This document shows, piece by piece, positions 47,268 to 53,608 of a stretch of 53,608 nucleotides of DNA. The notes beneath the pieces were generated by a model. That model did not search any database. It was given only the letters and a program-made list of their open reading frames with translations, and was not told the origin of the DNA. The DNA comes from a virus. A program made the translations under genes and the position numbers. The stretch lies in the IMG/VR virus record IMGVR_UViG_3300025646_000055, positions 1-53,608 of that record; one strand, given 5' to 3'. Every line of letters starts with the position of its first letter. Positions within the stretch are counted from its first letter, which is position 1.

Positions 47268-47707
47268 TGAAGGATTTTGATTTAAAAAAATACCTAAAAG
47301 AAGGTAAATTATTTGAAGCTATAATGGCTTGTCCTTTACCTACTCAAGATTTAGAACTTAACACTAAAAATAGAGATTCTGCTATTAAAGCTGACTATAT
47401 TAAATATGGTCCTTTAAATGTTGATGAACCAGGAGATTATTGGGAAGAATTAGCAGAACACTGGGATACAACTGTTGAAGCTGCTAAACAATCACTTTGT
47501 GCCAATTGTGCTGCTTTCGATATTTCTCCTAGAATGGATGATTGTATGCCTGGTCCTTTACAAGATAAAGATGGTAGATTAGGATATTGTTGGATGCATA
47601 GTTTTAAATGCCATTCAGCACGTACTTGTAGAACTTGGGCTAAAGGAGGTCCTATTACTGAAGATAAAATATCTTATGAGTGGCAAGAACGTAAAGGAGA
47701 AGAATAA
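47267..47707 (+). CDS. Cys-rich protein with capsid-targeting-like leader
   Basis: 146 aa. The leader FDLKKYLKEGKLFEA (3-17) resembles T4 capsid-targeting peptides with L-F-E before Ala. The C-terminal half has CANCAAFD, C-x-P-G, GYCWMHSFKCHSARTCRTW: seven or more ordered Cys/His that could hold zinc or an Fe-S cluster. The start overlaps the previous stop by one base. Metal type and function unknown. Confidence 0.6.
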   Translation: MKDFDLKKYLKEGKLFEAIMACPLPTQDLELNTKNRDSAIKADYIKYGPLNVDEPGDYWEELAEHWDTTVEAAKQSLCANCAAFDISPRMDDCMPGPLQDKDGRLGYCWMHSFKCHSARTCRTWAKGGPITEDKISYEWQERKGEE

Positions 47708-47708
47708 A

Positions 47709-47987
47709 ATGACATCTGAAAGACTACAAGAAATAATTCAAGAATCTTTACGTGATTGGTTTAAAAAAGAAAAATGGGTAAAGATTAATACTGCAGGTAC
47801 TATTGAAGGACCTTGTGGCACTATGGATAAAGATGAACCTACTCAACGTTGCCTCCCTAAAGCAAAAGCTCAATCAATGACTAAAGCACAACGTGCTGCT
47901 ACAGCTAAAAAGAAAGTAGCAGGTTCTCGTAAAGGAAAACAATTTGTTAAAAATACCAAAAAAGGTGAATATAAGAAAAAATCATAA
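47709..47987 (+). CDS. DUF6321-like basic protein
   Basis: 92 aa from ATG 47709; the frame opens earlier at 47676 but that overlaps the preceding gene. EKWVKINTAGTIEGPCGT and RCLPKAKAQSMTKAQRAATA match the DUF6321 pattern I know from phages (WV.I...G.I.GPCGt...RCLPk.KA.sl). The C-terminus is very basic (RKGKQFVKNTKKGEYKKKS), so DNA binding in the head is plausible. The N-terminal helix ERLQEIIQESLRDWFKK is leader-like. Confidence 0.65.
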   Translation: MTSERLQEIIQESLRDWFKKEKWVKINTAGTIEGPCGTMDKDEPTQRCLPKAKAQSMTKAQRAATAKKKVAGSRKGKQFVKNTKKGEYKKKS

Positions 47988-48001
47988 TATTTATAAATAA
48001 A
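47986..48001 (+). promoter_or_regulatory. Late promoter
   Basis: AATATTTATAAATAAA, containing TATAAATA, 10 nt before ATG 48012. Confidence 0.65.
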
Positions 48002-48011
48002 ATATTCTATA

Positions 48012-48854
48012 ATGGACAACTTTGATTTTAAAAAATACTTAGCTGAAAGCAAATTGCATGAGAACATGGCTGTAGAAATAACAGCAAAAATTGCTCAAAA
48101 AATAGCAGATGCTTTTACAGCTGATGATGATCTAGACCTTAAATATGTTGTAAATCCTCGTATTGACGCAGGTTCATTCGATCTTGATGTTGAAGCAGGT
48201 CCTAACACCCCTGGTGAAGATTCACTTGGTCAAGATATCGATAACTACCTTGGCGAATTCGCAGGTGGTTCTTTCTATATTAAAGACGGAGTAGTTTATA
48301 ATGCTGCTATGCGTAATGCTCCGGTTGCCAATGTAACCCCAGAAGGTGAAGTTGAAATGATCTCAGCTGCAGATTCAAGAGCAGCCATTGATTCACAAGA
48401 TGATATCCCAGCAATTGATAGAATGTATAACTCTGATGCTTGGGTGCAAGCTCAAAGAGATGCAATGGGAGAATCTAAAGAAGAAAAAAAATCAAATAAA
48501 ATGAAAAAATCCGAATTAAAAGAAATGATCCGCCAAGCAATGCTTGCTGAGACTAATTCTATAAAAGAACAAGAAGAAGAAGTAGCTGATGAAATTGAAA
48601 TTGAAGGTGAAGAAGAAACAACTGAAGAACCTGAAATAAAAGATGGAGAAGATACTCCTGAATTAGGTGGTAGTAACCAAAAAATCTTAAATGATTTAGA
48701 AGCAGCTTTAGAAGGTGCCAAACAAATGGGAGATGAAAAACTTGTAAATCAAATAGGTAATACAATTACATTTTTTACTCGTCAATATATTGTAAAAGAA
48801 GAAGATCTATTTGAAATAAAAAGAATGAAACGATTAGCTGGAATTTTAAAATAA
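48012..48854 (+). CDS. Acidic internal/scaffold-like protein
   Basis: 280 aa. The leader FDFKKYLAESKLHE (4-17) resembles capsid-targeting peptides, and a second one, KKSELKEMIRQAMLAE (about 164-179), lies in the middle, before a long acidic stretch (EEEVADEIEIEGEEETTEE). It ends in basic EIKRMKRLAGILK. This alternation of leader, globular part, leader and acidic tail would suit a prohead-core or internal protein trimmed during maturation. It has its own late promoter. Confidence 0.55.
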   Translation: MDNFDFKKYLAESKLHENMAVEITAKIAQKIADAFTADDDLDLKYVVNPRIDAGSFDLDVEAGPNTPGEDSLGQDIDNYLGEFAGGSFYIKDGVVYNAAMRNAPVANVTPEGEVEMISAADSRAAIDSQDDIPAIDRMYNSDAWVQAQRDAMGESKEEKKSNKMKKSELKEMIRQAMLAETNSIKEQEEEVADEIEIEGEEETTEEPEIKDGEDTPELGGSNQKILNDLEAALEGAKQMGDEKLVNQIGNTITFFTRQYIVKEEDLFEIKRMKRLAGILK

Positions 48855-48856
48855 AA

Positions 48857-48870
48857 TCTATAAATAAATA
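48857..48870 (+). promoter_or_regulatory. Late promoter
   Basis: TCTATAAATAAATA contains TATAAATA (48859-48866), 10 nt before the histone-like gene at 48877. Confidence 0.6.
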
Positions 48871-48876
48871 AAAATT

Positions 48877-49047
48877 ATGAATACACAAGAATTAAAAGAA
48901 AAAATTGATGCTTTATACGAAGTATTTACAATGGAACACGAAGGTAAATCTAAAGCAGCACATGGTAGAGCTCGTAAAGCATTAGGTGAAATTAAAAAAC
49001 TTATAACTGAATACAGAAAAGTATCAGTTGCTGAAGATAAAAAATAA
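48877..49047 (+). CDS. Histone H1-like DNA-binding protein
   Basis: 56 aa. The layout MNTQELKEKIDALYEVFTME, KSKAAHGRARKALGEIKKLI, TEYRKVSVAEDKK matches, by eye, the short histone H1-like proteins encoded by Bacteroidota chromosomes (helix, then basic A-x-RARKA...I.KL...FRKVS). Such proteins bind and compact DNA. Its own late promoter and its place among internal-head genes suggest a role in packaged or newly injected DNA rather than in the host nucleoid early on. It was probably acquired from the host. Confidence 0.7.
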   Translation: MNTQELKEKIDALYEVFTMEHEGKSKAAHGRARKALGEIKKLITEYRKVSVAEDKK

Positions 49048-49051
49048 AAAC

Positions 49052-50596
49052 ATGCTTAACGAACGCAAACTTACCAAAGCTGAACTCAATAAGAGAGAGG
49101 ATATTATTAAAGACATGAAAAAAAACAAAAGTGCCTTAGTTAAACGTTATGGTAAGGATGCAGAAAAAGTAATGTATGGTCGCGCTACTAATATAGCTAA
49201 AAAACAAGCAGAAAACATGGAACAACCCAATTCTAGACTTAAAGAAATGATTAAGGATGCTTTAAAAAATCCTAAAAAAGCTGATTTAAATAAAGATGGT
49301 AAACTTTCAGATTACGAGAAAAAACGTGGTGCTGCTATTGAAAAAGCTATGGGGAAAGAAACTTTAAAAGCAAAAGACAAAATAAAAGAAGCTCGAATTT
49401 CTTCGGATAATAGAGTAGAATATCTTCAACATGTTTTAGATATGGTTTGGAAAAGAGGTAGAGAGAACAATCAAATTGATTTAAAATCATTATCCCAATC
49501 ACTTGTTGATGACATGTTTGATGAGTCCTATGAGGAAAAACGTGATGTTACTATTGAAAAAGCTATGGGGAAAGAAACTTTAAAAGAAGGTATCCCTACA
49601 GATTTATCACCTCTTGCATTTAATATTTTACATCATTCTCTTAGAAGGGGGTATATTACTCTTGAAGAAGCTACAGATGAAAGCGTAATAGGTGTAGCTG
49701 AAGAAGTTGCAGGATATCATGAAGATGATGAAGAAATTGGTTCAAGCGATATGACCTTTATTGTTAAAGAATTTTTAGATGGTATTGGTAAAAAAACTGA
49801 TTTTGAAAATGGGCGCTTAGTAGTAAGTAAAGATGAGGAATCCAAATTAGTAAGAGAAGCATTTTTACTAGATACTGATATTGAAGATATCGCTACCGCT
49901 TTAGGTTATTCTGATATATACAGTTTCTTTGAAGATAACCCGGGTGCTGTTGATGCTATCTATGATTGGGTTAAAACGGTTCCTGAATATAGAGATAAAC
50001 TTAAAGATGCTGATTTAAAAGAAGATTTAGATCTAGGTCATCAGGATAATGAACCAAATATGCTTAAAAAAGATTTATACCATATTGGAAAATATGCTAT
50101 GGAACTATATCAAATGATGGTTGGTTTAGAAGGTATGGGAGAAGTTGATTTTCCACACTGGTGGCAATCCAAAATAATCAAAGCTAAAGAAATGGTTTCT
50201 TCAGCTAAACATTATTTAGAATTTGAAACTAAAGAACCTGAAATTGATGCTATGGTAGATGTTGCTCAAAGTGTTGAAGCTATTGATGAAAATGCAGATA
50301 AATGGAATAAGATGAATGCTGATGAAAGAGAAGAAGCCCTATTAACTGTATTTAAAGACCCAGATGATGCTTTAAAATATATTGATTTTAAATGGAGTGA
50401 TCTTCCAGATATTGCTATTTCAAATTTACGTTTAAAAGAAATAAAAAAAGAAGGTTTAAGAGGGTTAATGCACAGTTCAAGTAAAGAGGCAAGAGCTAGA
50501 GATACTGAAGAAAGTGATAGAGAATATATAAGAACTAGACAACAAAGAGAAAAAGAAATAGCAGCTAAATTAGCTAAACAATTAAAGTCTAAATAA
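49052..50596 (+). CDS. EF-hand-containing internal protein
   Basis: 514 aa from ATG 49052 (an upstream in-frame ATG overlaps the histone-like gene). It begins MLNERKL, a leader-like L-N-E. DLNKDGKLSDYE (78-89) is a complete EF-hand-type calcium loop (D78, N80, D82, S86, E89), followed by KKRGAAIEKAMGKETLK, which is repeated later as KRDVTIEKAMGKETLK. The remainder is helical and acidic. The N-terminal KSALVKRYGKDAEKVMYGRA segment is common in marine phage proteins. Likely a virion internal protein; function unknown. Confidence 0.55.
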   Translation: MLNERKLTKAELNKREDIIKDMKKNKSALVKRYGKDAEKVMYGRATNIAKKQAENMEQPNSRLKEMIKDALKNPKKADLNKDGKLSDYEKKRGAAIEKAMGKETLKAKDKIKEARISSDNRVEYLQHVLDMVWKRGRENNQIDLKSLSQSLVDDMFDESYEEKRDVTIEKAMGKETLKEGIPTDLSPLAFNILHHSLRRGYITLEEATDESVIGVAEEVAGYHEDDEEIGSSDMTFIVKEFLDGIGKKTDFENGRLVVSKDEESKLVREAFLLDTDIEDIATALGYSDIYSFFEDNPGAVDAIYDWVKTVPEYRDKLKDADLKEDLDLGHQDNEPNMLKKDLYHIGKYAMELYQMMVGLEGMGEVDFPHWWQSKIIKAKEMVSSAKHYLEFETKEPEIDAMVDVAQSVEAIDENADKWNKMNADEREEALLTVFKDPDDALKYIDFKWSDLPDIAISNLRLKEIKKEGLRGLMHSSSKEARARDTEESDREYIRTRQQREKEIAAKLAKQLKSK

Positions 50597-51057
50597 TGAC
50601 TAGAGAAGACCTTATTCAAAAGATAAAATTATTAGCTCCTCAAGTACTTTCTTCTGTTAAAAAAGCAGAAGAAACTGCTGTTGAATACGATGAATTAACT
50701 AAATTCCCAGAATTAAAAAATATAATTGTAAATTTATTAACTTCTGATTATGGTAAATTTATAGATTCAATTGATTGGGTAGCTCCAAAACCAACAACTT
50801 TTAGAATAAATCTTTTGAATGATCAATCTTTTTATTTAATTTTCAATAAACGTAGTTGGATTGCTGAAATTGAAGGTAAAAAATATTACCTATTAAATTT
50901 ACCTGAAGAAGAAATGGCAACTAAATCTATAGCTCGTATTTTAAGATATGGAGCTAAAATTGGAAAAGAAGAAGGTGATACTGAAGAAGGTGGAGCTGAT
51001 GTTGAAGGAGCAGAAGAAATAGAAACCCCAGAACCAGAATCAACAGAAGAAGTATAA
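50596..51057 (+). CDS. Hypothetical protein with acidic tail
   Basis: 153 aa, overlapping both neighbours by one base (TAATG junctions). A globular part (about 1-120; FRINLLNDQSFYLIFNKRSW) is followed by an acidic, disordered tail (EEGDTEEGGADVEGAEEIE). Possibly a partner of the nuclease candidate encoded next. No known family. Confidence 0.55.
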   Translation: MTREDLIQKIKLLAPQVLSSVKKAEETAVEYDELTKFPELKNIIVNLLTSDYGKFIDSIDWVAPKPTTFRINLLNDQSFYLIFNKRSWIAEIEGKKYYLLNLPEEEMATKSIARILRYGAKIGKEEGDTEEGGADVEGAEEIETPEPESTEEV

Positions 51058-52298
51058 TGGATCCTATATTAAAATTTTTAAATAGTGTAGCATATAAATT
51101 TCCTAAAGGATACCCTGACATGAATAATGAGCAGGATGTTCTTTTTTTAGAATCTTTATTAAATCAAGTTTTAAAAAAATCTTTTAGTTTTAATATTTTA
51201 AAAGAGGAGTTATTTGTATTTGAAGCTACAGACAGAGAAATTTCATCAAATACTAAAAAAGCTATTGAATATATTATTCAAAATGCTGATTCATCTTTAG
51301 GGTTCAAAACTCAAACAGATAAAAATCGTTTAGGTAATCCTTCTAAAATTGACCCTGAAAAAGTACAACAAATCTTTAAAGATTTAATAGGTGTAGAAGG
51401 AGAAATTACAATTTATAACCCACGTTCAGGTCCTAATCCTTCAGGTAAATTTGATATGTACGAATTTGATTCTGAAAAATTTGGTCCTGTTAGAATTATT
51501 TTAAGTGGAGGTGGAAACGCAGGAGAAAAGTATGAACAAGAATTTGTAGATAAAGCTAAAGCAACAGCTGGAGATACCAAAGATAATCTTCCAACTGATC
51601 TTAAAACATTATATTCTGCTTTAAATATTGATAGTGAAAAATTAACTGCAGATGATATTGAATTTGCAGGAGCTACTGATACAAAAAGATCCTTATCTTT
51701 AGAAGGTCCTAAAAATGTAGGTGCTACTATTTCGGATATGGTTATTAAATATAATGGTAAAGAATATTATATTTCATTAAAAAATAAAGCAGGTTCAGGT
51801 ATTTACTCAGGTAAAAATATACCATTCATTTATGAAAAAGATGGTAAAGTAATATATGATGCTTCTAAAAAAGGAAGTGCCCCTGGAATTGATTTATTAT
51901 TTGATATTTTTAACATTGATAGAGAAAAATTAGCTCAAGGTATTAATAATTTTATCAATCAAGAAGGAGAAGTTGATAATTGGTCTTCAGTAGATATTGA
52001 TAAAAATAAATTTAAAAATTTACTTGCTTCATCTTTAGGATATGGTTATTATTATGTGAGAGAAAAAGGTAAAGGTGATGTTAAAGTTATTCCTTTATTA
52101 ACTGCTGAAGATGCTTTAGATGCCGTAGGTACTATTATAGACACCCAAATTAAATATCCAGGCCCTAATACTAAACAATTAACTATAAAAATTGATACTG
52201 ACAGTCCTATATTTGGAGCTTCACAATATCAAGTAATGGTTAGAAATACTCAAGGAAAAATATTACCATTATCATTAAGAATTTCAAAAATAAAATAA
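51057..52298 (+). CDS. Candidate PD-(D/E)XK-type nuclease
   Basis: 413 aa. The middle has GEKYEQEFV (156-164), then ISDMVIKYNGKEYYISLKNK (225-244): Glu helix, Asp strand (D227) and S-x-K strand (S240, K242), the order seen in restriction-endonuclease folds with a relaxed third motif. The N- and C-terminal thirds are unrecognised. In a cassette of packaged proteins, an injected nuclease could attack host DNA; this is conjecture. If the fold call is wrong, it is an unclassified late protein. Confidence 0.45.
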   Translation: MDPILKFLNSVAYKFPKGYPDMNNEQDVLFLESLLNQVLKKSFSFNILKEELFVFEATDREISSNTKKAIEYIIQNADSSLGFKTQTDKNRLGNPSKIDPEKVQQIFKDLIGVEGEITIYNPRSGPNPSGKFDMYEFDSEKFGPVRIILSGGGNAGEKYEQEFVDKAKATAGDTKDNLPTDLKTLYSALNIDSEKLTADDIEFAGATDTKRSLSLEGPKNVGATISDMVIKYNGKEYYISLKNKAGSGIYSGKNIPFIYEKDGKVIYDASKKGSAPGIDLLFDIFNIDREKLAQGINNFINQEGEVDNWSSVDIDKNKFKNLLASSLGYGYYYVREKGKGDVKVIPLLTAEDALDAVGTIIDTQIKYPGPNTKQLTIKIDTDSPIFGASQYQVMVRNTQGKILPLSLRISKIK

Positions 52299-52299
52299 T

Positions 52300-53145
52300 A
52301 TGTGTAAATGTGGATGTAATACTTGTGATGTTGAAAAATCAACGTTAATACTTAATGAAAGCTTAGCTCCACGGGGTATACTGTCTGAAGGTCTTAAATA
52401 TCATTTAGACCATAAAAAACCGTTAACAGAACATATTTATCGTGCTGGTTCTGAAAATTATTTTAATTTATGGGCTGAAGCCCGTTCTTTATATTCTCGT
52501 AATATTTTAGAGATTACAAATGCAGATGATTTAGCAGTTTTAACTGAAACAGATTTAGGTCATTTTGGTATATTAGAAAATGGAACTAAAGTGCCTTTAG
52601 ATTTTCCTATGGTGAATGAAGAAGAAATAGGTGAATTCCCATTTGAATACAAAGGATTCAAATACAATGTAGAAGATACAGGTGGGATGATTGATGGCTA
52701 TGGTAGAAAAGTATGGCAAGTTTCAATCCAAGATAAAAATGGGGATGTAGAAACTACAAACGTAAGAGGTTCTAGTGATAGAGAAGGTCATCAGGAAGCA
52801 AAAAAATTCATAGAAGATGAATTGTTACCTTACTATGGATTAGACGAGGCAGCTAAGAAGAAGAAAAAAGATCCACCAATTGGAAAACCAATGCGTGATT
52901 CATCAGGTGGTAAAGCATACAAAGTATACGTTCGCGACCCTAAAACTAAAAAAATTAAAACAGTACGTTTTGGTTCAGGTGGGTTAAGGGCAAAGTTAGA
53001 TAACCCTAAAGCTAGAAAAGCTTTTGCGGCTAGACATAAATGCGGTACTGGGGAACCAAAAACAAGTGCGCGATATTGGTCTTGTAGAATTGGTAGATAT
53101 TGGAAATTATTAGGGGGTTCAAAAAACTTTAGTGGTTTTTGGTAG
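52300..53145 (+). CDS. DUF5872-like C-terminal domain protein
   Basis: 281 aa. N-terminal CKCGCNTCDVEKST (2-15), possibly metal-binding, then leader-like ILNES and ILSEG. The middle has a small beta domain (EYKGFKYNVEDTGG, VWQVSIQDKNGD). After a Lys-rich linker LDEAAKKKKKDPP, the last 90 aa (GKPMRDSSGGKAYKVYVRDP; KARKAFAARHKCGT; TSARYWSCRIGRYWK) match a domain widespread in marine T4-like phages that I know as DUF5872. The same KKKKDP linker style occurs in the 838-aa polyprotein. Confidence 0.65.
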   Translation: MCKCGCNTCDVEKSTLILNESLAPRGILSEGLKYHLDHKKPLTEHIYRAGSENYFNLWAEARSLYSRNILEITNADDLAVLTETDLGHFGILENGTKVPLDFPMVNEEEIGEFPFEYKGFKYNVEDTGGMIDGYGRKVWQVSIQDKNGDVETTNVRGSSDREGHQEAKKFIEDELLPYYGLDEAAKKKKKDPPIGKPMRDSSGGKAYKVYVRDPKTKKIKTVRFGSGGLRAKLDNPKARKAFAARHKCGTGEPKTSARYWSCRIGRYWKLLGGSKNFSGFW

Positions 53146-53176
53146 GAAATCGGCATAAAGTACAATATGTATCAAT

Positions 53177-53437
53177 ATGATGGATATATTTAATGAAATA
53201 TCTTGGACTCAATTCCAAAAATTAAAAGATATTGCTAAATTACCACTTAATGAACAAGTTAAAAAGTATAATCAATATCTATATGAGTTAAGTATAGCTC
53301 GATATGAATGGTTATCTTATCAAAATAAAGGACCAAAACAACTAACACTTCAAAACATAGGTGTGCTATTACAAGAAGATTTATTTGATTTAGAACAAGA
53401 AGACGGAAGTAAAATTTTAATAACAGGATATGCCTAA
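53177..53437 (+). CDS. Hypothetical 86-aa protein
   Basis: 86 aa, helical, with WTQFQKLKDIAKLPLNEQVK (about 9-28) and a C-terminal EDLFDLEQEDGSKILITGYA. Its last 8 bases overlap the start of the fibre-type gene at 53430. It may be a small tail or chaperone protein for that fibre. No family recognised. Confidence 0.55.
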   Translation: MMDIFNEISWTQFQKLKDIAKLPLNEQVKKYNQYLYELSIARYEWLSYQNKGPKQLTLQNIGVLLQEDLFDLEQEDGSKILITGYA

Positions 53438-53608
53438 TTTACCAATTTCAGGATTACCAGCAGCTAGTACTTTAGACGGCTCAGAATTATTTGCCGCAGT
53501 ACAAAGTGGTGTAACAACTTATACTACCTTAGAAGATGTTTCTAATTATGTAACTAGTTCAATTTCTACAATTGACACCGGCTCACTTATGGTTACAGGT
53601 TCTATTTC
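53430..53608 (+). CDS. Fibre-type protein, 5' part only
   Basis: At least 59 aa, running off the window. It begins MPNLPISGLPAASTLDGSEL, continues with FAAVQSGVTTYTTLEDV, and has IDTGSLMVTG, the same TGSL-type repeat as the fibre gene at 36656. The LPISGLPAA..LDGSEL..VVQ..VT pattern is a common phage fibre N-terminus. Start overlaps the previous stop. Confidence 0.6.
   Translation, partial: MPNLPISGLPAASTLDGSELFAAVQSGVTTYTTLEDVSNYVTSSISTIDTGSLMVTGSI

Overview
The window looks like part of the genome of a large T4-like, contractile-tailed phage infecting a Bacteroidota (Flavobacteriia-like) host. Four things point this way: baseplate proteins of the gp5, gp25 and gp6 type; a gp55-like late sigma factor; AT-rich late promoters built on TATTTATAAATA, which usually contain the T4 late octamer TATAAATA; and early promoters of the Bacteroidota kind (TTTGG near -33, then TTCGTATATTTA at -7). 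A histone H1-like protein of the Bacteroidota type supports the host assignment. No database was searched; family names rest on motifs read from the translations.

Layout. (1) 1-8.4 kb: early or accessory genes in short overlapping operons behind early promoters, with two odd Leu-like tRNAs at the left edge, a DUF932-like protein, an Imm5-like protein, an HNH nuclease, a SWIM-type zinc protein, and two minus-strand genes (a late virion-type gene and a small lipoprotein). (2) 8.4-15.8 kb: a dense stable-RNA region. I count 40 tRNA or tRNA-like genes here plus 2 at the left edge. Together they cover all 20 amino acids. Many are abnormal: a tRNA-fMet split by about 104 nt in the D loop, a tRNA-Asp with 22 nt inserted before the anticodon loop, Leu-type tRNAs with enlarged anticodon arms, and several loops lacking U33. 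About a dozen spacers fold as closed RNAs, several with clear H-type pseudoknots. A further RNA of about 950 nt with its own promoter and boxA carries a tRNA-Lys inside one of its helices. Two proteins (a DUF458 RNase H-like protein and a 43-aa peptide) interrupt the array. (3) 15.8-18.4 kb: HD phosphohydrolase, membrane protein, late sigma factor. (4) 18.4-38.2 kb: baseplate hub and wedge, a 2261-aa tail or baseplate protein, and fibre-type proteins. (5) 38.2-40.4 kb: GIY-YIG-like nuclease, primase, RecB-type nuclease. (6) 40.4-53.1 kb: a cassette whose proteins mostly begin with short helical leaders ending in L/I/V-x-E, as in T4 capsid-targeting sequences cut by the prohead protease. It includes an 838-aa protein that strings together nucleotidyltransferase, Zn-peptidase, ADP-ribosyltransferase-like, GNAT and HAD modules with L/I-x-E sites at every junction, an 867-aa protein with repeated V/I/L-N-E sites, and the histone H1-like protein. 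(7) The right edge enters a fibre-type gene.

How it may work together. Early promoters drive accessory genes and stable RNA operons; boxA-like leaders would help host polymerase read through the long structured RNA array. The gp55-like factor would then switch transcription to the late promoters in front of baseplate, fibre and internal-protein genes. The most interesting candidates for undescribed biology are the pseudoknotted RNAs and interrupted tRNAs, and the putative self-dividing internal-head polyproteins.
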